Source of the DNA: a bacterium
GTDB taxonomy: Archaea; Nanobdellota; Nanobdellia; Pacearchaeales; GW2011-AR1
Reading direction: 5' to 3'
NCBI GenBank assembly: GCA_030588935.1
Contig: JAUUWR010000030.1
Coordinates: forward strand, 1-10,934
Length of the DNA: 10,934 nucleotides
The stretch's first letter is position 1, and each line of letters opens with the position of its first letter. The position numbers were made by a program, and so were the translations under genes. A model generated the notes under the pieces. That model worked only from the letters and a program-made list of their open reading frames with translations. It did no database searches and was not told the DNA's origin. Shown piece after piece: positions 1-5,187 of the stretch.

Positions 1-138
1 GGAATTGTTTTAGATCCTTTTATGGGTAGTGGGACGACTGCAATTGTTGCTAAAAAATTAGGTATGTATTTCTTAGGTTTTGAAATTAATAAAAATTATA
101 TTAATATTGCAAATAGGAGGATAAAAAATGCATCCTGA
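1..138 (+). CDS. DNA methyltransferase (N6-adenine or N4-cytosine type), C-terminal fragment
   Basis: Only the last 45 residues are in the window, and the gene runs off the left edge. They begin GIVLDPFMGSGTTAIVAKK, which contains the S-adenosylmethionine-binding motif DPFMGSGTT. A segment FLGFEINKNYINIANRRI follows, typical of the strand and helix after motif I. In amino-methyltransferases of the beta class motif I lies near the C-terminus, so this fragment fits that order, with the catalytic motif lost upstream. It would transfer a methyl group to adenine or cytosine in DNA, either in a restriction-modification system or as an orphan enzyme. The stop overlaps the start of the next small gene by 11 bases, so the two are probably co-transcribed. 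Target and pairing with a nuclease cannot be judged. Confidence 0.85.
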   Translation, partial: GIVLDPFMGSGTTAIVAKKLGMYFLGFEINKNYINIANRRIKNAS

Positions 139-268
139 AATTCAAAAAGATATTGGAGAAGAGATCATGATAAAACTAAAAGAATTAGAGAGTAAGATAA
201 TCAAATTGTTAAATATTAAAAATGAAAAAGAACTCTCAGATCCACTTGTTCTTGGAAACAGAACTTAA
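128..268 (+). CDS. small hypothetical protein, 46 aa
   Basis: A 46-residue reading frame begins at an ATG seven bases after a full AGGAGG (115-120), inside the end of the methyltransferase gene. The protein is mostly amphipathic helix, with a middle such as IMIKLKELESKIIKLLNI, and no recognisable domain. Its last 47 bases overlap the next gene in another frame, which is long for two real genes. Translation of this frame may therefore serve mainly to couple the methyltransferase to the gene that follows. I do not recognise it. The strong Shine-Dalgarno sequence is the best argument that it is translated. Confidence 0.5.
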   Translation: MHPEIQKDIGEEIMIKLKELESKIIKLLNIKNEKELSDPLVLGNRT

Positions 269-428
269 AGAAAAGTTAGAAAAAGAAGCCCAAGGACAAA
301 ATATTTCTTTTTCTGAGTTATGCAGACAAAGATTAAGAGATAATGATAGATTATCTAAAATTGAATATGTTCTTGAGCAAATCCAAATAATCTTAAATAA
401 ATCTTATGGAGGTAAAAATGGAAGATAA
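222..428 (+). CDS. ribbon-helix-helix-like DNA-binding protein, 68 aa
   Basis: The first 40 residues have the ribbon-helix-helix layout: a short strand (QIHLFLE, about residues 6-12), a charged first helix (TELKEKLEKEAQGQ) and a second helix starting at a turn (SFSELCRQRL). In CopG/Arc/MobC-type proteins the strand pairs across a dimer and sits in the DNA major groove. A second helical segment (about 43-60) could be an oligomerisation tail. No good Shine-Dalgarno precedes the ATG, so translation may depend on coupling to the frame before it. The stop overlaps the following acidic gene by 11 bases. Likely roles are a transcriptional repressor or antitoxin of this cluster, or a plasmid/virus-type accessory protein. 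The fold call is by eye. Confidence 0.65.
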   Translation: MKKNSQIHLFLETELKEKLEKEAQGQNISFSELCRQRLRDNDRLSKIEYVLEQIQIILNKSYGGKNGR

Positions 429-543
429 CGTAAAAGAATCTGTTGATAATTTGATAGATGAAGTTGTAGATGGCAGAGTAGAGCCTCTAGATAAAGAAAC
501 AGAAGAAAATATTGATAATATTGTTGATAGCTATAATGAATAA
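418..543 (+). CDS. small acidic protein, 41 aa, first of a paralogous pair
   Basis: A GGAGG at 408-412 lies five bases before the ATG, and the gene overlaps the end of the ribbon-helix-helix gene by 11 bases, so the pair is clearly coupled. The 41 residues are strongly acidic (D/E dominate) with few basic residues and no membrane segment. Residues 9-38 align without gaps to residues 13-42 of the protein at 746-892: both have a V/L-D-N-L/I-I start, a D-K-E block, then E-x-I/V-D-x-I/V. The family is unknown to me. Position after a DNA-binding gene and opposite charge suggest a partner of that protein or a DNA-mimic-like role, but this is inference. Confidence 0.7.
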   Translation: MEDNVKESVDNLIDEVVDGRVEPLDKETEENIDNIVDSYNE

Positions 544-559
544 TAGGGGTCTTTATAAA
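542..559 (+). promoter_or_regulatory. promoter-like element with TATA box, copy 1
   Basis: The 18-mer AATAGGGGTCTTTATAAA starts at the stop codon of the acidic gene. It recurs at 1319-1336 with a single mismatch. It contains TTTATAAA, a good archaeal TATA box, about 27 bases before the ATG at 582, so transcription would start near that ATG. The G-rich part in front may be a factor-B-recognition element or an operator. Promoter function is inferred from spacing and repetition. Confidence 0.55.
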
Positions 560-581
560 ATAAATAAAATTGGGGGGTGAA

Positions 582-743
582 ATGTCAAAAAAACCAGAAA
601 AACTCACTAAAAAGCATTTATCATTATCATTTCATCCATCAGTATTTAGAATAATGAAACAAAGAAAAAATCAATATATGAAAAAAGAAAAAATTAAGAA
701 ACTAAACTGGAATGATTTTGTCAAAATTAAAATATTAAGTTGA
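582..743 (+). CDS. small basic protein with a possible ribbon-helix-helix fold, 53 aa
   Basis: The ATG follows a GGGGGGTGA stretch (572-580). The 53 residues are rich in lysine. A strand-like HLSLSFHPS, a helix VFRIMKQRKNQY and a later helix opened by LNWNDFVKIKIL give the same order of elements as the gene at 222-428, so a degenerate ribbon-helix-helix protein is plausible. Sequence similarity between the two is too low to call homology by eye. It is followed after two bases by a second acidic gene, repeating the basic/acidic order upstream. A TATA-like element at 542-559 suggests it can be transcribed independently of the methyltransferase. Confidence 0.6.
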   Translation: MSKKPEKLTKKHLSLSFHPSVFRIMKQRKNQYMKKEKIKKLNWNDFVKIKILS

Positions 744-745
744 AA

Positions 746-892
746 ATGTCAGAAGAACAGAATACAAAAGGAGAAGAAAAAGCATTGGATAATATAATAA
801 GTCTGGTTGCTAATTCCTTTGATAAAGCAGAAGATAAAGAAATACAAGAAGATGTAGATAAAGTTATTAATTTAAGAAATAGAATATTCTAA
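746..892 (+). CDS. small acidic protein, 48 aa, second of a paralogous pair
   Basis: This 48-residue acidic protein starts two bases after the preceding stop. Its centre (LDNIISLVANSFDKAEDKE and onward) aligns without gaps to the 41-residue acidic protein at 418-543. Unlike that copy it ends in a basic tail (LRNRIF). No signal peptide, cysteine or membrane segment is present. No clear Shine-Dalgarno is visible; translation is probably coupled through the close stop. Two tandem copies of a basic/acidic gene pair suggest duplication of a two-gene unit. Its function is unknown. Confidence 0.65.
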   Translation: MSEEQNTKGEEKALDNIISLVANSFDKAEDKEIQEDVDKVINLRNRIF

Positions 893-895
893 TAA

Positions 896-1369
896 ATGGG
901 AAAGCAAAAAGAACCAGAATATAGAAAAAGAAAACCAGATTTAGAAACAGAGAGTCTCAGAGCTTGGATTTCTACAGAAAAAGAGAGTGAAGAAATAGAA
1001 AAATTAACAGAAGAAAAAAATAAAATAGAAATAAATTGTGGCAATGGATTTAAGATGAGATTAATTGGATTTATTAAAATGATTGATGAAAAGACAGGGC
1101 AGATAGTTTTTGCATACAAATTTAAAAAAGAAAACAGAATAATTATGTATTATATTCCAGATAACTTAACAAAAGAAAACAAAGAAAAGATAAAAATTTT
1201 TATTAATAAAATGCAACTAATAGCAAGAATAAGTGGATATGAGATGATAGATGCAAAAGATTTTACTATGAGGGCAGCAGATGAAGCAAAAAGGCTAAGG
1301 AAAACCTCTAGCCCAAAGAATAGGGTTCTTTATAAATCTAAATTGATTACTAATTCTAACATAAGATAG
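896..1369 (+). CDS. hypothetical protein, 157 aa
   Basis: The gene begins three bases after the previous stop and is the last of the small-gene run. Residues 1-45 are highly charged (K/E/R) and probably disordered or coiled. Residues 46-95 look like a small beta-rich core (INCGNGFKMRLIGFIKMIDE, then GQIVFAYKFKKENRIIMYYIP). A helical part (about 96-140) and a basic tail follow. I recognise no family. The beta core resembles a small nucleic-acid- or ligand-binding barrel only in pattern. The 3' end of the gene carries the second copy of the promoter-like 18-mer, so it doubles as a promoter region for what follows. Confidence 0.75.
   Translation: MGKQKEPEYRKRKPDLETESLRAWISTEKESEEIEKLTEEKNKIEINCGNGFKMRLIGFIKMIDEKTGQIVFAYKFKKENRIIMYYIPDNLTKENKEKIKIFINKMQLIARISGYEMIDAKDFTMRAADEAKRLRKTSSPKNRVLYKSKLITNSNIR
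1319..1336 (+). promoter_or_regulatory. promoter-like element with TATA box, copy 2
   Basis: AATAGGGTTCTTTATAAA lies inside the end of the preceding coding region and differs from the element at 542-559 at one base. Its TATA box would place a transcription start at about 1358-1362, just before the hairpin-rich non-coding stretch. That suggests it drives an untranslated RNA or the long leader of the gene at 1613. Promoter function is inferred. Confidence 0.5.
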
Positions 1370-1382
1370 AAAGGTTCCTTTA

Positions 1383-1545
1383 CCTAGACAAAATGTCTTG
1401 GGTTCGGCGGGGGCATATTTACTATTTCTCAAAGAAATAATAATATTTATTCTGGATTTGAAACCGAAAAGGTTCAACGAGCATTTTCACTTTGAAGTAA
1501 TTTTATAGAATAACAAAGTGGAAATGGGAGCACCGGCGGGGGCAT
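1383..1545 (+). ncRNA. candidate structured RNA with two GC-rich boxes
   Basis: Between the genes ending at 1369 and starting at 1613 there is no convincing coding frame. There are, however, three hairpins: CC-T-AGACA/TGTCT-T-GG with an AAA loop (1383-1401), AACC/GGTT around GAAAA (1462-1474), and a 13-bp stem with one G-T pair (1482-1494 with 1514-1526). The 12-mer CGGCGGGGGCAT occurs at 1405-1416 and again at 1534-1545, each time within eight bases after a hairpin. Such GC-rich patches stand out in this AT-rich DNA and are typical of structured RNA in AT-rich archaea. A promoter-like element lies upstream at 1319-1336. The class of RNA is unknown, and the strand is assigned from that promoter. 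Confidence 0.4.
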
Positions 1546-1612
1546 TCTCACTACTCAACAAATACTTCTCACCACAATAATCATTAAAAAACAATTTTCC
1601 TATCTAAAACAA

Positions 1613-2056
1613 ATGTCAAGTAAAGAAGGACGCTCTGGAAGTAAAAAGAGAGGACGTGCAAGAAAACATAGACAACGACAAAAAAGACATCCACATAAAA
1701 CCGGAAAACAAGACCAATTCCGCAGAAGAAACCTATGGAGAAAAATCTATCTAAGACATGAAAAACTAATAAGTCGCTCCACTCACATAGAAAACTACAA
1801 AAAAGAACAAATTCCCACAGGAAGAGAATTCTACATAAAAGATTATCTCAATTTATTAAAAAAAGACATAAAACTATATAAGGAATTTAAAGAAAAATAT
1901 ACTAAAGGAAATTTAGTTGATAATGTAATGGACCAAATTAATAAAGATTGTTCAATGATAGAAGAAAAACTTTTAGAACCTAATTTGCCTGAAGAAAAAT
2001 TAACAGAACTTAAAAGAGAATATGAAACAATTAAATCAGAACTTAACTACTCATAA
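1613..2056 (+). CDS. hypothetical basic protein with helical C-terminus, 147 aa
   Basis: The first 45 residues are extremely basic and low in complexity (S/K/R/H/Q/G), like the unstructured tails of RNA- or DNA-binding proteins. Residues 46-80 continue basic with a few aromatics. Residues 80-147 are charged helices that probably form a coiled coil (KLYKEFKEKY, EEKLTELKREYETIKSEL). No catalytic motif, cysteine cluster or membrane segment is visible. It is neither a ribosomal protein nor a histone that I can recognise. No Shine-Dalgarno precedes the ATG; a T/A-rich element about 30 bases upstream would allow a leaderless message. Nucleic-acid binding is inferred from charge alone. Confidence 0.7.
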   Translation: MSSKEGRSGSKKRGRARKHRQRQKRHPHKTGKQDQFRRRNLWRKIYLRHEKLISRSTHIENYKKEQIPTGREFYIKDYLNLLKKDIKLYKEFKEKYTKGNLVDNVMDQINKDCSMIEEKLLEPNLPEEKLTELKREYETIKSELNYS

Positions 2057-2092
2057 GAGAACTTAATAATTAATAAATTTTAGATAAATATT

Positions 2093-2116
2093 AGAATCTT
2101 ACAAAAACCTTAAGCT
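2093..2116 (+). repeat. dispersed repeat, member at 2.1 kb
   Basis: The 23 bases at 2094-2116 recur exactly, as the reverse complement, at 7295-7317. A shorter core, GAATCTTACAAAA, occurs again at 8078-8090. The copy lies in the 144-base gap between the basic-protein gene and the rhomboid gene (convergent), which otherwise holds only AT-rich sequence with several CTTAA/TTAAG motifs. Its role is unknown. Confidence 0.7.
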
Positions 2117-2200
2117 CGGAATATAGATAATTAAGCTGGCTAAATCAACTCCTTAACAGAACTTAATATTTGTAAAATTATAGATATAAAATAAATCAAA

Positions 2201-2827
2201 TCATCTCATATACTTCCTCTCCCAATCTTCAATATAATAATTAGGCAATTCAACCTTATTACTAGCTCTTCTTTTTTTAGTAAACGCCCTTAATAAAATC
2301 CCGACCAAAAACCCAACACCAATTCCTGATAAATGAGCAATACTTCCAATATTTGTTTCACCAAAAGCCCCTAAGCTTCTTAAAATATCTCCTGCAATCC
2401 ATAAACCAGCTGCAAGAAACATTGGCAAAATCAAACCAAAAGCCCAAACCATCATTAATGGTTTAATAACTGTAAGACAGCCAATAATTCCCATTATAGC
2501 TCCGCTTGCTCCAAGTGAAGAACCATAAAAATTAACACTGACTATATTTGCAATTATTCCACTTCCAAAAAACACAAGCAAGAATTTCCTGCTTCCAATT
2601 AATTTCTCCAAAGCAATCCCAAAAAAGAACAAAGCAAACATATTATAAGCCAGATGCATAACACTTCCGTGCAAAAATATAGAAGTCACAAACCTCCAAA
2701 TCTGAGAATAAGCTAACTGATTCAATACAAATATTTCAGTAAACTCTTCAAAACTTACTTGCAATATAAACACAATTATATTAACTAACAAAAACCACAA
2801 TGAATAAAATTTTATTTTTTTTGGCAT
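2201..2827 (-). CDS. rhomboid family intramembrane serine protease
   Basis: This is a 208-residue polytopic membrane protein with about six hydrophobic segments. The rhomboid signatures are intact: HGSVMHLAYNM (residues 53-63, with the histidine and asparagine that shape the active site), GASG (106-109, nucleophile Ser108) and AHLSGIGVGFLVG (catalytic His165). The enzyme cuts single-pass membrane proteins inside the bilayer; the substrate here is unknown. The short soluble C-terminus is basic then acidic. A TATA-like run lies about 26 bases before the ATG on this strand, so the message is probably leaderless. It is transcribed away from the tRNA-His cluster. Confidence 0.92.
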   Translation of the reverse strand: MPKKIKFYSLWFLLVNIIVFILQVSFEEFTEIFVLNQLAYSQIWRFVTSIFLHGSVMHLAYNMFALFFFGIALEKLIGSRKFLLVFFGSGIIANIVSVNFYGSSLGASGAIMGIIGCLTVIKPLMMVWAFGLILPMFLAAGLWIAGDILRSLGAFGETNIGSIAHLSGIGVGFLVGILLRAFTKKRRASNKVELPNYYIEDWERKYMR

Positions 2828-2848
2828 GAAAGTAAAAGAGCCAATAGA

Positions 2849-2857
2849 TTTAAAAAC
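2849..2857 (-). promoter_or_regulatory. TATA box for the rhomboid gene
   Basis: On the minus strand TTTTTAAAT is centred about 26 bases before the rhomboid ATG at 2827. That is the archaeal spacing from TATA box to transcription start, so the transcript would begin at or next to the start codon (leaderless). No Shine-Dalgarno is seen before that ATG, which agrees. Confidence 0.5.
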
Positions 2858-2881
2858 CCTATCATGTTAACAAAAACATGA

Positions 2882-2941
2882 AAGCTAAATTAACCAGGGG
2901 GTTTCCCCACAATTAAGATAAAAGATTTTTATAGCTTAGCT
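2882..2941. promoter_or_regulatory. nested inverted repeats between divergent promoters
   Basis: AAGCTAA (2882-2888) and TTAGCTT (2935-2941) are inverted copies that enclose a small GC-rich hairpin, GGGGGTTTCCCC (2897-2908). A further hairpin, CATGTT/AACATG, lies just outside at 2863-2880. The region separates the divergent rhomboid and tRNA-His promoters. It could be an operator or a structured leader; nothing shows which. Confidence 0.3.
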
Positions 2942-2966
2942 TTCAATTCTATTAATTCTAACAAAC

Positions 2967-2974
2967 TTTTTATA
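2967..2974 (+). promoter_or_regulatory. TATA box for tRNA-His
   Basis: TTTTTATA is centred about 28 bases upstream of the tRNA 5' end, the expected archaeal distance. The tRNA and hisG are only about 30 bases apart in the same direction, so this promoter probably serves the whole cluster to 5817. Confidence 0.6.
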
Positions 2975-2998
2975 CCTTTTATTCTTAAATCTAAATAT

Positions 2999-3070
2999 GG
3001 CGGATGTAGTTTAGTGGCAGAACGTCAGGTTGTGGTCCTGAAGACGAGAGTTCGATTCTCCCCTTCCGCT
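2999..3070 (+). tRNA. tRNA-His (GTG)
   Basis: The cloverleaf reads as acceptor 3000-3006/3063-3069, D stem GTT/AAC, and anticodon arm TCAGG-TTGTGGT-CCTGA with GTG at 3032-3034. The T arm is 3046-3062 with loop TTCGATT. A G lies at 2999, the -1 position that HisRS requires. Oddities are a T-T mismatch at the sixth acceptor pair, an A-C mismatch in the T stem, and T rather than the usual C as discriminator base. CCA is not encoded. The histidine genes that follow on the same strand, including the synthetase that would charge it, support the identity. Confidence 0.9.
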
Positions 3071-3101
3071 TTCTGTAATTCTTACAAAATTCCGGAGGGT
3101 A

Positions 3102-3696
3102 ATGCTTAAAATGAAAGCTGATTTTATTCATCATACCAAAGAATTCTGGTTTAATTAGATGTAATGCCTTAACAAAAGAATATGATTTATCTGGAGATAT
3201 AATAAAAGTTAGAGGAGAAGATGTCCCTTTAATTATTTCTAAATTAGTAAAACAACGTAAAAAAGCAATTGGAATAACAGGGGAAGATTTACTAAAGGAA
3301 TTTCTATTAGAAAACAGAGATACTGAAGTAAGGATAATAAAAAGAATTTTATGGGAAGACACTGACTTTGTTTTTAAAAAGCCCACTCTTTGCTTATTAG
3401 GTCCAGAAGGAAAAAGAATCAATGAATTACCAAAGAAACTGAAAATATGCATAAATTCTAAATATAAAAGACTAGCTAAAAAAAACTGTCTTAATTTTCT
3501 TAAAGATAAAGGCTATTCATTCAAGAAAATTTATGCTTCAGGTTCTACAGAAGAATTTTTTTCTAATGGGATTGTTGATTTAGTAATTGATATTGTATGT
3601 TCTGGGAAATCTGCTAAAAAAGCAGGTTTGAAAGTTTATGATAAAATTTTTGGATCAGATATTGTGATAATAGGGGGGAAAAATGGAAAAATTTAA
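3102..3696 (+). pseudogene. hisG: ATP phosphoribosyltransferase, short form, with a frameshift after the fourth or fifth codon
   Basis: HisG joins ATP to PRPP, the first step of histidine synthesis. The frame open from 3115 to 3693 encodes about 193 residues with clear HisG features: VRGEDVP, AIGITGEDLL, then ASGSTEEFFSNGIVDLVIDI followed by CSGKS (PRPP-binding loop). This frame has no start codon. GGAGGG (3094-3099) and ATG CTT AAA ATG (3102-3113) lie one frame away, and that frame stops at 3156-3158. Removing one A in 3114-3116 gives MLKMKLILFIIPK, a normal HisG start. The result would be a short-form HisG (about 197 residues, no regulatory domain). It is also divergent: the usual PKGRL reads PKNSG. 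The rest is uninterrupted, so a recent mutation, a sequencing indel and programmed frameshifting are all possible. It overlaps hisE by 14 bases. Confidence 0.82.
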
Positions 3697-3991
3697 TTTA
3701 AAAACATTATACAAAATAATAGAAAAAAGAATTAAAACTAAAAGTAAAGATAGTTATAGCTACAAGCTCTATAAAAACCCTAAATTATTAAATAAGAAAA
3801 TTTTAGAAGAAGCTGAAGAACTAACTAAAACTAAAAATAAAAAACAAACAATCTGGGAAACTTCTGACTTATTATACTTCCTTCTTGTATTTTTAGTAAA
3901 AAGAAAAGTAAAATTAAATCAAATAGAAAAGAAATTAAGGGAAAGAAATAAAAACAGAGAAAAATTAAATAAAATAACAAAGGAAGAATAA
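3683..3991 (+). CDS. hisE: phosphoribosyl-ATP pyrophosphatase
   Basis: HisE removes pyrophosphate from phosphoribosyl-ATP, the step after HisG. The 102 residues carry the family pattern: SYSYKLYKN (24-32), the metal-binding EEAEEL (42-47), then ETSDLLYFLLVFL (59-71) and a final helix. The helical fold is that of MazG-like pyrophosphatases, and the length is normal for a stand-alone HisE. There is no HisI domain, and none is seen in the window. A G-run (3673-3678) serves as ribosome binding site within the end of hisG. The stop is one base from the hisS start, so hisG, hisE and hisS form one unit. MazG-type activity on another nucleotide is the main alternative. Confidence 0.85.
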   Translation: MEKFNLKTLYKIIEKRIKTKSKDSYSYKLYKNPKLLNKKILEEAEELTKTKNKKQTIWETSDLLYFLLVFLVKRKVKLNQIEKKLRERNKNREKLNKITKEE

Positions 3992-3992
3992 A

Positions 3993-5186
3993 ATGAAAAC
4001 AGAAACAGTAAAAGGTTTTAGAGATTATTCAGGAGAAGAAGCCCTGAAAAGAGCTAAAGTCAGAGAAATTATAGAAGAAACTTTCAAACTCTATGGTTTT
4101 GAACCAGCTGAAACTCCCATAATAGAATATGAAGAATTTGTAAAGGGTGAAAATCTAAATGATGAAGCAGTAAGTGATACATTTAAATTAGAAGATAGAG
4201 GAAAAAGGAAACTAGCATTAAGATATGAATTCACTTTCCAATTAAAAAGATTGATGAAAAACAAAAAACTTCCTTACAAAAGATATCAAATAGGGCCTGT
4301 TTTTAGAGACGAACCAGTGTCTTCAACAAGGTTCAGACAGTTTATTCAATGTGATCCAGATATTATTGGTTCAACAATAAAAGATGAAGCTGAAATTTTA
4401 AAGATAGCCTCTGAAATTTTAAATAAATTGAACATAAAATTTACAATCAATATTAATAATAAAAGATTACTAAATGAAATCTTAGATGAACAAAAAATAA
4501 AAGAAAAAGACAAAGAACAAATAATAAGAGAAATAGATAAATTAGATAAACAACCAGAAAACGAAGTTAAACAAAATTTAAAAAAATATAATGCAGAAAA
4601 AATTATTGCTTTATTTAAGAAACCAAGATCATTCTTCAAAAAATACAAATCATTTTCTGAAATTGAAGAATTAGAAAAATACTGCAAATTATATAATGTA
4701 AAAATAAATTTCCAGCCTTCCCTAGCAAGGGGTCTCTCTTACTACAATAGAACTGTTTTTGAAATAAAAACAAAAGAAATGAAAGAGACAATTCTTGGAG
4801 GAGGAAGTTATATGTTTAACAACATTCAATGCACTGGTTATGCAATGGGACTAGACAGATTATCCCTGCTTGCTAAAATAGATTCTGACAAAAAGAAAGT
4901 TTTAGTGATTAGTTTAAATCAGGATAAGAAGGTGATTGAATTAGCTGGTAAAATAAGAGGGCTTGGTGTTGCTTGTTCTGTTTATTATGGCAAGCCTGGG
5001 AAAGCTTTAGAATATGCAAATTCTCTAAAAATTCCTTTTGTGGTTTTTGTTGGGCAGGAAGAAGTCAAGAAAGGAAAAGTGAAGGTGAGAGATATGAAAA
5101 CAGGGAAAGAAAAACTAATTTCCAAAAGAGAAATTAAGGAATATTTGAAGATAGAAAAACATAAAAACATACCAAACATACAATAA
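3993..5186 (+). CDS. hisS: histidyl-tRNA synthetase
   Basis: A class II synthetase of 397 residues. Motif 2 is YQIGPVFRDEPVSST and the following residues (98-126). The histidine-binding box is LARGLSYYNRTVFEI (244-258), and motif 3 is TGYAMGLDRLSLLAK (281-295). Residues 302-385 form an anticodon-binding domain (KKVLVISLNQ, then FVVFVGQEEVKKGKVKVRD). That domain argues for a true HisRS rather than HisZ, the HisRS-like partner of short HisG. Two family positions differ: the usual RGLDYY is RGLSYY, and GGGRYDGL is GGGSYMFN. The histidine-binding part may therefore be altered, and a dual role with the neighbouring short HisG cannot be excluded. It would charge the tRNA-His encoded at 2999. Confidence 0.9.
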   Translation: MKTETVKGFRDYSGEEALKRAKVREIIEETFKLYGFEPAETPIIEYEEFVKGENLNDEAVSDTFKLEDRGKRKLALRYEFTFQLKRLMKNKKLPYKRYQIGPVFRDEPVSSTRFRQFIQCDPDIIGSTIKDEAEILKIASEILNKLNIKFTININNKRLLNEILDEQKIKEKDKEQIIREIDKLDKQPENEVKQNLKKYNAEKIIALFKKPRSFFKKYKSFSEIEELEKYCKLYNVKINFQPSLARGLSYYNRTVFEIKTKEMKETILGGGSYMFNNIQCTGYAMGLDRLSLLAKIDSDKKKVLVISLNQDKKVIELAGKIRGLGVACSVYYGKPGKALEYANSLKIPFVVFVGQEEVKKGKVKVRDMKTGKEKLISKREIKEYLKIEKHKNIPNIQ

Positions 5187-5187
5187 C

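Noticed and set aside
404..1119. Minus-strand frames opposite the small-gene run (404-607 and 889-1119)
   Set aside because: The plus-strand genes have Shine-Dalgarno sequences and tight spacing; the reverse products are hydrophobic shadow sequence.
1405..1545. tRNA gene or att site suggested by the GC-rich boxes
   Set aside because: No 5' acceptor partner (CCCCCG) or anticodon arm is found nearby, and no integrase is in the window.
2991..3452. 153-codon minus-strand frame over tRNA-His and hisG
   Set aside because: It runs antisense to a tRNA and to a clear HisG frame, and its product is low-complexity shadow sequence.
3993..5186. HisZ (regulatory HisRS paralogue) as the call for this gene
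   Set aside because: A C-terminal anticodon-binding domain is present, and HisZ usually lacks it; kept only as an alternative because of the adjacent short HisG.
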